A stretch of 64,000 bases of DNA, taken from the NCBI GenBank assembly GCA_033812735.1, contig JAPXTA010000003.1, positions 17,823-81,822 on the forward strand. Reading direction: 5' to 3'. Positions 53,859-62,874 of the stretch are shown here, in pieces. Each line of letters begins with the position of its first letter. Positions within the stretch are counted from its first letter, which is position 1. The translations under genes and the position numbers were made by a program. Origin of the DNA: JABFRJ01 sp033812735. GTDB taxonomy: Bacteria > Pseudomonadota > Alphaproteobacteria > Rhizobiales > Hyphomicrobiaceae. The notes below the pieces were generated by a model, which was given only the letters and a program-made list of their open reading frames with translations, did no database searches and was not told the DNA's origin.

Positions 53859-54499
53859 GCTTTCGGCGGCGCTTGCACGTCACCGTCGGGGCCGACCGAG
53901 GGACGGTTCAGTTCGAACATCGTTTCAGCAGACACGACAGTGTAGTCCATATAGCCCAACCGGCCGAGCGGCTTCATGGCCGCCGTGTCGACGTTGCCAT
54001 CCTTGATGAAGCGGTCGTCAATGTGAATGCCAACGACGAGGCCAATCACCATATTGTAGGAGTGCCGATACTTCCCGGCACCCGGCAATTCGATGGTTTT
54101 GAAGTGCTTGCATTCGAGCGAGGCGGCGGCTTCCTTGATACGCGGGGCGGCGACGATGCTGCTCTTCGCGGCCGTGAGTTTGCCGATCTTGAACTCGTCG
54201 ACACCGTGAGGGACGGTCGCGCTCGTCATGTTCATGTGACCGGCCAGGTCGGCCGTTGCGAGATTGCAGACGAAGACGCCCGTTTCGTCGATGTTGCGCT
54301 CGGTGTCTTTCGAAAGCGACGTGCCGAACGCGACATAGTGGGGGCGATCGCTCATCGCGTTGAAGAAGGAATAGGGCGCAAGGTTGAATTTGCCGTCGCG
54401 GCTGACCGTGGAGATCCAGCCGATGGGACGCGGGACAACCAGCGCCTTGAAGGGGTCGTGTTTCAAGCCGTGATTGTTTTCAAGGGTGTCATAGAACAT
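53837..54499 (-). CDS. Flavin reductase family protein
   Basis: A 220-residue FMN-binding protein of the split beta-barrel type. VPRPIGWISTVSRDGKFNLAPYSFFNAMSDRPHYVAF and GVFVCNLATADLAGHMNMTSA are characteristic, with LVVGIHIDDRFI near the end. It could supply reduced flavin to a monooxygenase or act directly. ATG 54499 (MFYDTLEN) is preferred to an earlier start that would add 17 unlikely residues. The downstream glycosylase gene may be translationally coupled. Confidence 0.9.
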   Translation of the reverse strand: MFYDTLENNHGLKHDPFKALVVPRPIGWISTVSRDGKFNLAPYSFFNAMSDRPHYVAFGTSLSKDTERNIDETGVFVCNLATADLAGHMNMTSATVPHGVDEFKIGKLTAAKSSIVAAPRIKEAAASLECKHFKTIELPGAGKYRHSYNMVIGLVVGIHIDDRFIKDGNVDTAAMKPLGRLGYMDYTVVSAETMFELNRPSVGPDGDVQAPPKAWDGVYR

Positions 54500-54686
54500 C
54501 GGGCGCGCTCCGGACTTGTCGTGGGCGTTCCATGCCAGTTTGCGGTGCAATTCTCAAGCAAGACCAACGCAATCCAGAGAGGCGGCAACTCGCCCTTGCG
54601 GACGGGCAGCAGACGGGCTTAGACGTGCATTTGGCCGCTGCCGTCAGGTTGCGGCGATCCTGCCAGTTCCGAGACGGGAGATTGCA

Positions 54687-55403
54687 ATGAGCGCCGACGA
54701 CTACAAGCGACAAGCTGCGGCACGCGCTGTCGAATTGATCGAGCCGGGGATGAAAGTCGGGCTTGGCACCGGGTCGACTGCGGCGCATCTGGTCGACCTA
54801 CTCGGCGCCAGGGTGAAGGCGGGGCTCGATGTCGTTTGTGTGCCGACCTCGGAGGCGACAGCAGCACAGGCGCGGTCGCTCGGAATACGGCTCGCGACGC
54901 TCGACGAGGAGCCTTTGCTGGATCTTACGATCGATGGCGCAGACGAGGCCGACCGGTCGCTGCGATTGATCAAGGGCGGCGGCGGAGCCTTGCTGCGCGA
55001 AAAAATCGTGGCGATGGCGTCGGAACAGATGGTTGTCATCGCAGATCAGTCGAAGCTGGTGGAGACGCTCGGCAAATTCGCGCTGCCGGTCGAGGTCGTT
55101 CGCTTCGGCTTCATGGCGACGCGCAACATGATCGCCGACTATGCGGCCGATGCGGGATGCACGGGCGAGATCACGTTGCGGCTTGGCCGCGACGGACAGC
55201 CGTATGTGACAGATGGCGGCAACTACATATTCGATTGCCAATTCGGAAAGATCGATGAGCCGGAGCTATTGGATGGGCTGTTGAAGCTGATCCCGGGCGT
55301 CGTCGAAAATGGCCTCTTCATCGGCATCGCCTCGCGCGCGATCTTCGCGGGCCCGAGCGGGCTTGTCGAGATCGAGGCCGAAGAGAGCGATGAGGATTTC
55401 TGA
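54687..55403 (+). CDS. rpiA: Ribose-5-phosphate isomerase A
   Basis: A 238-residue enzyme of the pentose-phosphate pathway converting ribose-5-phosphate and ribulose-5-phosphate. VGLGTGSTAAHLVDLL, DLTIDGADEAD, LIKGGGGALLREKI and the catalytic Glu in this segment, and DGGNYIFDCQFG are diagnostic. ATG 54687 has CGGGAG before it. The divergent flavin reductase gene lies upstream. Its 3' end is close to the start of the next gene. Confidence 0.97.
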   Translation: MSADDYKRQAAARAVELIEPGMKVGLGTGSTAAHLVDLLGARVKAGLDVVCVPTSEATAAQARSLGIRLATLDEEPLLDLTIDGADEADRSLRLIKGGGGALLREKIVAMASEQMVVIADQSKLVETLGKFALPVEVVRFGFMATRNMIADYAADAGCTGEITLRLGRDGQPYVTDGGNYIFDCQFGKIDEPELLDGLLKLIPGVVENGLFIGIASRAIFAGPSGLVEIEAEESDEDF

Positions 55404-55410
55404 GGCCGGG

Positions 55411-55974
55411 ATGAAAGCCGGACCTCAAAAGGTGGTTCGATCTGTCTCGAGTGGCTGCCTTTGCGGCCATGACAGCGTACCTGTGACGTCACGAGGCTTG
55501 CGATTGTCGCGGCGCGCGCTTTTCGGCGCCTTTCTGGCCGCCGCTGCGGTACGATCCGTCGGCTCAGCACTAGCGGCAGGCGATGCCGAGCAGATCGCCG
55601 CCTGGTTCTTCGAGCGGTACTTGCTGCAATCGATCGGTGTTGCGCGGTTCAACGCCGAACGGATATCCGCCGAGGCGAGTAAGGCCGTCGAGAGCGAGAC
55701 GCCGTCGCTGCAGCGGTTTCTCACGAAGCACCGGCCGGCGTTCGTCGCGGCTCTGTTGCCAAAAATCGATGCATTGGTACCCGCCGGGGAGACTGCGACG
55801 GTGGCGCGCGAAGTGGCCAGCGAAGGCACGAAGATATCGGCCCGCACGCGCGAATGGCTTGTCGCCATCGACGACGACTTTCAAAAAAACGAGCAGCGAC
55901 TACTGAGAGCGATGGCGTACGAGTTGAACGTCATTGTCGAGCAGATTGTCATCAACATCCGCAAGACGCCGTAA
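55411..55974 (+). CDS. Exported helical protein of unknown function
   Basis: A protein of about 187 residues. A twin-arginine-type export signal (LSRRALFGAFLAAAAVRSVGS) is preceded by some 25 residues from ATG 55411, which has GAGG before it; GTG 55483 is an alternative start giving a cleaner signal. The mature part is mainly helical, with acidic and basic stretches (AERISAEASKAVESE, LRAMAYELNVIVEQIVINIR). No family is assigned with confidence, though it resembles small exported DUF2059-like helical proteins. It lies between rpiA and the glutathione reductase gene. Confidence 0.6.
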   Translation: MKAGPQKVVRSVSSGCLCGHDSVPVTSRGLRLSRRALFGAFLAAAAVRSVGSALAAGDAEQIAAWFFERYLLQSIGVARFNAERISAEASKAVESETPSLQRFLTKHRPAFVAALLPKIDALVPAGETATVAREVASEGTKISARTREWLVAIDDDFQKNEQRLLRAMAYELNVIVEQIVINIRKTP

Positions 55975-55996
55975 CGAGAAGAGCGAGTCCTCAGCC

Positions 55997-57370
55997 ATGT
56001 CCGCATTCGACTATGACCTGTTCGTGATCGGCGCTGGCTCCGGCGGCGTCAGGGCGGCGCGGATCGCGGCAAACCACGGCGCGCGCGTCGCCGTTGCCGA
56101 GGAGTATCGCGTCGGCGGCACGTGCGTGATCCGCGGCTGCGTACCCAAAAAGCTGATGGTATATGCCGGCCGGTTCCATGGCGACTTCGAGGATGCGGCT
56201 GGGTTCGGGTGGGACGTCCGTTCGGCGTCATTCGACTGGTCAATTTTGATCGCCAACAAGGACAAGGAAATCGACCGGCTGGAAAAGGCCTATCGCGCGA
56301 ATCTGGAGCGCTCGAAGGTCACGATCTTGCCGGAACGGGCGACTTTGCTCGACGCGCACACAGTGAAACTCGCCAGCGGCAAGACGATCAGGGCCGACAA
56401 AATTCTGATTGCGACCGGCGCGTGGCCGCATCTTCCGGATATGACCGGCGCTGAACTCGGCATTACTTCGAACGAGGCGTTTCACTTGAAGAAGCTGCCG
56501 AGGGAGATCGCCATCGTCGGCGGCGGGTTCATCGCATTGGAGTTTGCCGGAATCTTCAACGGGCTCGGCTCGAAAGTGACGGTTGCGTATCGGGGCGAGC
56601 AGATCCTGCGCGGGTTCGACGACGACCTGAGGAACGATCTTGCCGATGCGATGCGGCGCCGGGGGGTCGACATTCATACGATGTGTGCGCCGGTTGCGAT
56701 CGAGAAGGCCGGCGATAAACTCGCACTCACTCTGACGAATGGCGAGCGGGTTATCGTCGACCACGTCATGCTCGCCACGGGGCGGACTCCGAATACGGCG
56801 AACCTCGGCCTCGACAAAGCCGGCGTCAAGATCGGCGCGAACGGTGAAATCATCGTCGATGCAGAGAGCCGGACAAACGTCGCCAATATCTATGCTGTCG
56901 GCGATGTGACGGATCGGGTTGCGCTCACGCCGGTTGCCATTCGCGAGGGCCATGCATTCGCCGACAGCGTCTTCGGCGGCAAACCTTGGACCGTCGGTTA
57001 CGACAACATTCCGATGGCCGTTTTCTCCGAGCCGGAGGTCGGCAGTGTCGGCATGAGCGAAGCCGATGCCCGCAGGATGTATGGGGACGCAGTCGACATC
57101 TACAAGGCGCGTTTCCGGCCGATGAAGTACACGCTTTCGGGACGCGACGAACGGATGATGATGAAGCTCGTGGTCAACCAGAAGACCCAGAAGCTGCTTG
57201 GTTGCCATGTCCTTGGGCCGGACGCAGGCGAGATCGTGCAGATGGCTGCCATCGCCATGCAGATGGGAGCGACGAAAGCCGACTTCGACCGGACCATGGC
57301 GCTGCATCCCAGCGCGGCGGAAGAATTGGTCACGATGCGGGACAAATGGGTGCCGCCGAAAGCGGTGTGA
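55997..57370 (+). CDS. gor: Glutathione-disulfide reductase
   Basis: A 457-residue NADPH- and FAD-dependent enzyme that keeps glutathione reduced. FAD motif DLFVIGAGSGGVRAAR, redox cysteines in GGTCVIRGCVPKK, the central dinucleotide motif IVGGGFIALEFAG followed by an Arg-containing loop, GRTPNTANLGLD, and the dimer-interface catalytic His in ALHPSAAEELV are all present. CVIRGC is the form common in alphaproteobacteria. ATG 55997 (MSAFDYD) is the conserved N-terminus, 22 bases after the preceding gene. Confidence 0.96.
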   Translation: MSAFDYDLFVIGAGSGGVRAARIAANHGARVAVAEEYRVGGTCVIRGCVPKKLMVYAGRFHGDFEDAAGFGWDVRSASFDWSILIANKDKEIDRLEKAYRANLERSKVTILPERATLLDAHTVKLASGKTIRADKILIATGAWPHLPDMTGAELGITSNEAFHLKKLPREIAIVGGGFIALEFAGIFNGLGSKVTVAYRGEQILRGFDDDLRNDLADAMRRRGVDIHTMCAPVAIEKAGDKLALTLTNGERVIVDHVMLATGRTPNTANLGLDKAGVKIGANGEIIVDAESRTNVANIYAVGDVTDRVALTPVAIREGHAFADSVFGGKPWTVGYDNIPMAVFSEPEVGSVGMSEADARRMYGDAVDIYKARFRPMKYTLSGRDERMMMKLVVNQKTQKLLGCHVLGPDAGEIVQMAAIAMQMGATKADFDRTMALHPSAAEELVTMRDKWVPPKAV

Positions 57371-57514
57371 ATTTGCCACGCCGGGGCTCATTTTCCACAA
57401 CCAGCGCGCCTGCTCGTGGTGCGCGACTCACGCGTGCGTGCTAGCCGGACTCACTTGGGAAATCTCGTTTGCCGTATCCCGCCCACAGGTCCTTTGGACA
57501 AAAGGGTTCGAGAC

Positions 57515-58219
57515 ATGGCATTTCTTCAGGGCGTCGCGCGATCGATCCTGGCGGCGACGGGCTTGCTGGCTGTTTGCGCATCAAGCGCCACAGCACAGAT
57601 TTATGATGGCAATCATCAGGTGCGGTTCGGGGCGTATTTGCTCGGCGGGCGCGCAAGCGGAGACGCGACGATCACGCACGGCGGCTCGACGTTTGATGCC
57701 ACCCACAGCCACGGGCTGTTTGGGCTGGGCGTGTCGGGCGGCCTGGAATGGATCCGCCGAGGATCCTGGTCGTGGGGCGTCGAGATGGACGGCGCAGCAC
57801 TTTGGGGCAATGCCAGCGTCCCGCATACCGCAGGCCCGGCGGTGACGACCGAGATCAGCTATGACTATCTCGCCACGGTCAGGGCGCGCGGCGGTCTTTA
57901 TCTGCACCGCGATTTTCTCTGGTACGGCACCATCGGTGTCGGCCTCCTCGGGACGGAAGCCAAGACGGGTCTGAATAAGGTTTCGAGCACCCAGAGCGGT
58001 CTCGCGATCGGTACGGGCTTCGAATACGATGTCGGAGGCGCACTCATCTTTGCCGAATACCTGTATGCCGGCTTTGGCGACATCGAAGTGACCGCGGGTA
58101 CGACGCGCTATGTCTACGATGCGGACCTTCATACGATCCGGGTCGGCTTGAAATTCAAAGTCGGGCACGACTGGTATCATGATGATGTCGCAGAGCGCAT
58201 CGGCCGGCCGATGAAGTAG
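57515..58219 (+). CDS. Outer-membrane beta-barrel protein
   Basis: A 234-residue protein with a signal peptide (SILAATGLLAVCASSATA|QI) and a mature part of alternating amphipathic strands rich in Gly, Tyr and Trp (GLGVSGGLEWIRRGSWSWGVEM, YDYLATVRARGGLYLH, GFEYDVGGALIFAEYLYAGFG). The pattern fits an eight-stranded OmpA/Omp25-type barrel. ATG 57515 is chosen because the signal peptide starts there. It stands alone and is followed by a strong terminator. Confidence 0.8.
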   Translation: MAFLQGVARSILAATGLLAVCASSATAQIYDGNHQVRFGAYLLGGRASGDATITHGGSTFDATHSHGLFGLGVSGGLEWIRRGSWSWGVEMDGAALWGNASVPHTAGPAVTTEISYDYLATVRARGGLYLHRDFLWYGTIGVGLLGTEAKTGLNKVSSTQSGLAIGTGFEYDVGGALIFAEYLYAGFGDIEVTAGTTRYVYDADLHTIRVGLKFKVGHDWYHDDVAERIGRPMK

Positions 58220-58249
58220 CGCCAGCGACAAGGTAAACAAGTTTTGGAG

Positions 58250-58281
58250 ACGCCAGCGAGCCCCGGTTCGCTGGCGTTTTT
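58250..58281 (+). terminator. Rho-independent terminator
   Basis: ACGCCAGCGA (58250-58259) pairs perfectly with TCGCTGGCGT (58268-58277) around an eight-base loop and is followed by TTTTC. It lies 30 bases after the barrel protein stop codon. This is the clearest intrinsic terminator of the window. Confidence 0.95.
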
Positions 58282-58358
58282 CATTTGGGAAAGGCCTGCT
58301 TGCGGGGCGGCAGGTATCGGCTTAATCGTCGCGAGGATTTTCGTTGCGGGAGCCGCCA

Positions 58359-59114
58359 ATGGGACGCCTTGAAGGACGCATTGCTCTGGTCACGGGCTCC
58401 GGCAACGGATTGGGCCGGGCAATGGTCGAACTGTTCTCGCGGGAGGGCGCGTTCGTTTATGTCACCGACGTCGACGGGGCGGCGGCTGAAGCGGTCGCGT
58501 CACACTTGAAGAGCCAGGGCGGCGGGGCAACGGCAATCACCTGCGACGTGTCACGCGGACAGGACGTTACGGCGATGTTCCGCGCCGTAGCTCAGGCGCA
58601 CGGCAAGCTCGATGTCGTCGTCAACAATGCCGGGCTCAACGTGAGGTCGGATTTCCGTCACTTAAGCGATGCAGATTGGGTGAAGATCCGCGAGGTGAAC
58701 CTCGACGGCGTGATGCGGATCGCGCGCGATAGCTGCGATCTGCTTGCCAAATCGAAGCGTGGGTCGCTGATCAACATTGCGTCGATCCTCGGTTTGCGCG
58801 GCATGCGGCCGGCCGTCGCCTATTCGGCGACGAAGGGGGCAGTTGCCGCCATGACGCGCGGGCTTGCCGTAGAATATGCGCCATTCGGCATTCGTGTGAA
58901 TACGATCTCGCCGGGGTTCGTGAAGACGGCAATCACCGAAAGAGTGATGCGCAATCCCGCAGTGTACCAGGCGCTGGTTGACGAGACCGCGATGAAGCGG
59001 CTCGGCGAGCCAGAGGAGATCGCCAAGGCGGTGCTGTTCTTCGCCAGCGACGAGTCGAGCTATTGCACGGGAAGCGAGCTGATCGTCGACGGCGGGATGA
59101 CGGCAACGCTGTAA
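58359..59114 (+). CDS. Short-chain dehydrogenase/reductase
   Basis: A 251-residue classical SDR. TGSGNGLGRAMVEL is the cofactor loop, with Asp in YVTDVDG favouring NAD. NNAGLNVRSDF marks beta-4. The catalytic Ser is in NIASILGLRG, and Tyr/Lys lie in AYSATKGAVAAMTRGLA. ISPGFVKTAI and CTGSELIVDGGMTATL close the fold. ATG 58359 has GGGAG before it. It is probably read with the aldehyde dehydrogenase gene 121 bases downstream, suggesting successive alcohol and aldehyde oxidation. Confidence 0.9.
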   Translation: MGRLEGRIALVTGSGNGLGRAMVELFSREGAFVYVTDVDGAAAEAVASHLKSQGGGATAITCDVSRGQDVTAMFRAVAQAHGKLDVVVNNAGLNVRSDFRHLSDADWVKIREVNLDGVMRIARDSCDLLAKSKRGSLINIASILGLRGMRPAVAYSATKGAVAAMTRGLAVEYAPFGIRVNTISPGFVKTAITERVMRNPAVYQALVDETAMKRLGEPEEIAKAVLFFASDESSYCTGSELIVDGGMTATL

Positions 59115-59235
59115 GGCTGACGGCGACGCCGGCCCTCGCCCCTTTGCGGATATGCATTGCGCTCGGGGTATCTGGCTCACCGCTCGGAGGCGGGCTAGGT
59201 TGCGAGCAAACAGGTTTCAAATTCGGGAGAACGCC

Positions 59236-60759
59236 ATGCAAGACGGACAGCCGGGCCAGGGGCTCAAGACGTTTCAGACTTATATCGACGGCAAGTGGGT
59301 CGGGTCGCGGACTGGAAAGACGTTCCAGTCTTTCAACCCATACACGGCGGAACCGTGGGCCGAGATCCCCGATTGTGATGCCGGCGACGTAGAACGCGCC
59401 GTCGATGCCGCTTACCGGGCGTTCAACTCGGGGCCGTGGGCGAACATGTCTCAGACGGCGCGCGGCAAGCTGCTGCGGCGGATCGCCGATCTGGCCGAAC
59501 AGCACTCCGCCTACTTGGCCGAAGTCGAGGTGCGCGACAACGGCAAGCTGATCTCGGAGATGTCGGCGCAGACGAAATTCCTGGTCGAGTGGTACCACTA
59601 CTTTGGCGGTCTCGCGGACAAAATCACCGGCTCGATCGTGCCGATCGATAAGCCGGAGCATTTCACCTACACGCTGCGCGAGCCGCTCGGTGTGTGTGTG
59701 TTCATCCTGCCGTGGAACTCGCCGTTGCTGCTGGTCGCCTACAAGCTTGCGGCCGCGCTCGCGACCGGCAACACCGTCGTCATCAAGCCGAGCGAGTTCA
59801 CATCTGCCTCGACGCTCGAATTCGTACGTCTCGTGCTGGAGCCGGCCGGCGTGCCACCGGGTGTCGTCAACGTGATCACTGGTACCGGCGCTGTCGTCGG
59901 CGAACCACTCGTCACGCATCCGAAGGTCGCCAAGGTTGCCTTCACCGGCGGCTCCGCGACGGGCGCTCGCGTCAACGAGCTTGCGGCGCGGACGTTCAAG
60001 AAAGTGTCGCTCGAACTCGGCGGCAAGTCGCCGAACATCGTGTTCGACGATGCGATCATCGACGACGCGGTCAACGGCGCGGTGTCGGGCATCTTCGCTG
60101 CAACTGGACAGACGTGCATCGCGGGTTCTCGCCTGCTGTTGCACGAAAAGATCCACGACGAATTCGTCGAGAAGCTGATCAAGCTCGCAGGGACAGCGAA
60201 GCTCGGTGACCCATCGAAATTCGAGACGCAGGTCGGGCCGGTGACGACGCCGCCACAGTATCAGAAGATACTCGGCTACATCGACATCGCCAAGGGCGAA
60301 GGCGCAAACTGCGTGCTCGGCGGCGGACCGGCGACGAAGGCAGAGGGTGGCGGCACATATTTTGTGAAGCCAACGATTTTCACCGGCGTCGACAACAAGA
60401 TGCGCATCGCGCAGGAGGAAGTGTTCGGTCCGGTGCTTTCCGTACTGAAGTTCAAGGACGACGAGCACGCCGTCGAAATCGCGAACGACGTGATCTACGG
60501 CTTGGGGTCGGGTGTGTGGACGCAATCGGTCGGCCGGGCGCTGACGATGGCACGGCGGATTCGCGCTGGCACGGTGTGGGTCAACACCTATCGCGCTGTG
60601 TCACCGATGATGCCGTTCGGCGGCTACAAGGCGTCGGGTCTCGGCCGCGAGAATGGCCAGACCGCGATCGACGAGTACCTGCAGACGAAGTCCGTTTGGG
60701 TCAATCTCGGCCGCAACACCGGCAACCCGTTCGTCATGAAAACGTCGGCGCCGACTTGA
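59236..60759 (+). CDS. NAD(P)-dependent aldehyde dehydrogenase
   Basis: A 507-residue ALDH superfamily enzyme oxidising an aldehyde to an acid. The cofactor region is ILPWNSPLLL and KPSEFTSAS. The catalytic Glu is in LELGGKSPNIV and the nucleophile Cys in ATGQTCIAGSRLL. EEVFGPVLSVLKF and PFGGYKASGLGRENG are also standard. The pattern resembles the broad betaine-aldehyde-type group; the substrate is not defined. ATG 59236 follows CGGGAG; an upstream in-frame ATG is not family-like. Confidence 0.94.
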   Translation: MQDGQPGQGLKTFQTYIDGKWVGSRTGKTFQSFNPYTAEPWAEIPDCDAGDVERAVDAAYRAFNSGPWANMSQTARGKLLRRIADLAEQHSAYLAEVEVRDNGKLISEMSAQTKFLVEWYHYFGGLADKITGSIVPIDKPEHFTYTLREPLGVCVFILPWNSPLLLVAYKLAAALATGNTVVIKPSEFTSASTLEFVRLVLEPAGVPPGVVNVITGTGAVVGEPLVTHPKVAKVAFTGGSATGARVNELAARTFKKVSLELGGKSPNIVFDDAIIDDAVNGAVSGIFAATGQTCIAGSRLLLHEKIHDEFVEKLIKLAGTAKLGDPSKFETQVGPVTTPPQYQKILGYIDIAKGEGANCVLGGGPATKAEGGGTYFVKPTIFTGVDNKMRIAQEEVFGPVLSVLKFKDDEHAVEIANDVIYGLGSGVWTQSVGRALTMARRIRAGTVWVNTYRAVSPMMPFGGYKASGLGRENGQTAIDEYLQTKSVWVNLGRNTGNPFVMKTSAPT

Positions 60760-60774
60760 GCTGAAACTTTGCGT

Positions 60775-60812
60775 CCCCGGCCAAGGCGCATCGCATGCGC
60801 CGCGAGCCGGGG
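60775..60812 (-). repeat. Palindromic intergenic repeat, copy C1
   Basis: A nested palindrome: CCCCGGC (60775-60781) pairs with GCCGGGG (60806-60812), and GGCGCAT (60785-60791) with ATGCGCC (60795-60801). In reverse it matches copy B. It forms an outward-facing pair with C2 in the spacer between the aldehyde dehydrogenase and carbonic anhydrase genes. Confidence 0.8.
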
Positions 60813-60854
60813 TCTCGTCGGTCCTTGTCCGATGCGACCCTGCATGGACGTGAT

Positions 60855-60891
60855 CCCGGCTGATCTCGCACGCTCGATCGCCGGGAACGCA
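60855..60891 (+). repeat. Palindromic intergenic repeat, copy C2
   Basis: CCCGGC (60855-60860) pairs with GCCGGG (60880-60885), enclosing GATCTCGCACGCTCGATC, and is followed by AACGCA. It is nearly identical in layout to the reverse of copy A1 and shares TCTCGCACGCT with A2. Confidence 0.8.
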
Positions 60892-60922
60892 TTTGATCAT
60901 CGTATTCGGAGATGAGACGCCG

Positions 60923-61456
60923 ATGGCGCTGTACACGTTCGAAGGCAAACGGGTGAAGACGCCGGGGCGCGGCAAGTATTGGGTTGCGGACAACGCGGTC
61001 GTGCTCGGCGACGTGACGCTCGAAGAAGATGTCAGCGTCTGGTTTGGCTGCTCGCTGCGCGGTGACAACGAGCCAATCTTCATCGGGCGCGGCACCAACA
61101 TCCAAGAGGGCTGCTGCCTGCATACCGATCCGGGTCTGCCGATCCGGATCGGTGAGTACGTGACGGTCGGGCACATGGCGCTGGTGCATGGCTGCACGAT
61201 CGAGGATGGCGCGCTGATCGGCATGGGCGCGATCGTGCTCAACGGCGCGAAGATCGGGGCGGGAAGCCTGATCGCGGCGGGTGCGCTCGTCGGCGAGAAC
61301 AAGGAGATCCCGCCAGGGTCGCTCGTCATGGGATCGCCCGGGAAGGTCGTGAAGCAGCTCTCGCCGGAGTTGATCGAGCGGATGAAGCGTGGCGCGACAC
61401 ACTATGCCGCCAAATGGAAGCGGTTCGCGACGAACCTGCAGCGGCAGGAAGAATAG
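60923..61456 (+). CDS. Gamma-carbonic anhydrase family protein
   Basis: A 177-residue left-handed beta-helix protein of hexapeptide repeats. The three zinc histidines are seen in CCLHTDPGLP and VGHMALVHGCTI, with the repeat pattern GDVTLEEDVSVWFGCSLRGD and GAIVLNGAKIGAGSLIAAGA. It may hydrate CO2 or act in a related role; many bacterial members have weak or unknown activity. ATG 60923 (MALYTFEG) is preferred to an upstream TTG. Confidence 0.92.
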   Translation: MALYTFEGKRVKTPGRGKYWVADNAVVLGDVTLEEDVSVWFGCSLRGDNEPIFIGRGTNIQEGCCLHTDPGLPIRIGEYVTVGHMALVHGCTIEDGALIGMGAIVLNGAKIGAGSLIAAGALVGENKEIPPGSLVMGSPGKVVKQLSPELIERMKRGATHYAAKWKRFATNLQRQEE

Positions 61457-61614
61457 GCCGGGAAATCAGTGGACGTCAGATTTTGACGTACCAGCTAACC
61501 GCATGCCTGGAACGCGGCAGAAACGGCGCAAGACCTGATCCGGCACTTTCCCCTGGCGACCAACCCGGCTATTGGTCGCTGCAACTCTCTTTCGACTGAT
61601 TTGGGGATCCGACC

Positions 61615-62859
61615 GTGCCGACATCTGCCGCTGCCCGCGCCACCACCGAACCGCAGGGTGGGCTTGAAAAGCTTGCGTCGGGCGCGATCTTGTCGCCGTT
61701 CACGCGGCTCAATCGGATGCTCGAAGGCATCCCGGCAGGGCACGAGAAGCAGATCATCATGACGGCTGGCGACCCAAAGGAGCAGATGCCCGGGTTCGTC
61801 GTCGACAAGATCAAGGAAGCCGAGAAGACGCTGTCGTCCTATCCGCAGATCCGCTGCAGCGAAGAATTGCGGCAGACGATCGCGAGCTGGCTCGAGCGGC
61901 GCTACAGCCTCAAAACCAAGGTCGATCTTAAAGAAGTGCATCCGATCAACGGGTCGCGCGAGGGGCTGTTCTTCGCGGCCATGCCGGCGGTCGGGCGCAA
62001 GCGGATGCAGGGCAAAGCGCCCGTCATGCTGATCGTCAACCCGTTCTACCAGGCCTATCTCGGCGCCTGTTACGGCACGGGCTGCGAGCCGCATTTCCTG
62101 AACTGCACGGCTGAAAACGGGTACTTCCCCGATCTCGACGCGTTGTCGAAGCAAACCGAACTGCTCGATCGCGTCGCCGCGTTCTATCTGTGCTCGCCGT
62201 CCAACCCGCAAGGGCGGGTCGCAAGCGCGGACTACATCCGCAAGGCGCTCGCGCTCGCGCGCAAGCACGACTTCATGCTTTTCTTCGATGAATGCTACTC
62301 GGAGATCTATTCGGGAGAGGCTCCAACGGGGGGCTTACAGGTTGCAGCAGCGACGCCGGAGCGGTTCAAGAACATCGTCGTCTTCAACTCGCTTTCGAAA
62401 CGGTCGAACCTGCCGGGGTTGCGGTCTGGCCTGGCCGCGGGCGATCCGGATTTCCTCGAGACGATGGCGGAAATGCGCAATCTGACCGCGCCGCAGATGC
62501 CGGGGATCGTGCAGCATGCGTCCGTCGCGGTCTGGTCGGAGGAGCAACACGTCTCCGTTATCCGGCAGGCGTACCGGTCGAAGTTCGACCTTTGCGACCA
62601 GATGTTGAAGGGCAAGTTCGGCTATTACCGCCCGGACGGCGGTTTCTTCCTGTGGCTCGATATGTCCCAAATGGGTGGCGGCGTTGATGCGACGGTAACC
62701 CTATGGAAACGCGTGGGTGTCAAAGTGGTACCAGGCGCTTTCCTGGCCCAGGACGACGCGAGCGGGAGCAATCCCGGCCGCGACTTCATCCGCGTAGCGT
62801 TGGTCCACGACCTCGCAACGATCAGGGAGGCGCTGGAGCGTATCGTTTCAGTCGCTTGA
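61615..62859 (+). CDS. Class I/II aminotransferase, probable succinyldiaminopimelate transaminase (DapC-like)
   Basis: A 414-residue fold-type I PLP enzyme. MTAGDPKEQMPGFV, INGSREGLFFAAM, NPFYQAYLGACY, CSPSNPQGRVA, FFDECYSEIYSG (Asp binding PLP) and the Schiff-base Lys in FNSLSKRSNLPGLRSG are all present. The layout fits the DapC group of lysine/peptidoglycan precursor synthesis, but other aminotransferases share it. The start is GTG 61615, with GGGGA before it. It lies 15 bases ahead of ftsK. Confidence 0.85.
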   Translation: MPTSAAARATTEPQGGLEKLASGAILSPFTRLNRMLEGIPAGHEKQIIMTAGDPKEQMPGFVVDKIKEAEKTLSSYPQIRCSEELRQTIASWLERRYSLKTKVDLKEVHPINGSREGLFFAAMPAVGRKRMQGKAPVMLIVNPFYQAYLGACYGTGCEPHFLNCTAENGYFPDLDALSKQTELLDRVAAFYLCSPSNPQGRVASADYIRKALALARKHDFMLFFDECYSEIYSGEAPTGGLQVAAATPERFKNIVVFNSLSKRSNLPGLRSGLAAGDPDFLETMAEMRNLTAPQMPGIVQHASVAVWSEEQHVSVIRQAYRSKFDLCDQMLKGKFGYYRPDGGFFLWLDMSQMGGGVDATVTLWKRVGVKVVPGAFLAQDDASGSNPGRDFIRVALVHDLATIREALERIVSVA

Positions 62860-62874
62860 CCTTAGTTGTGGCGT

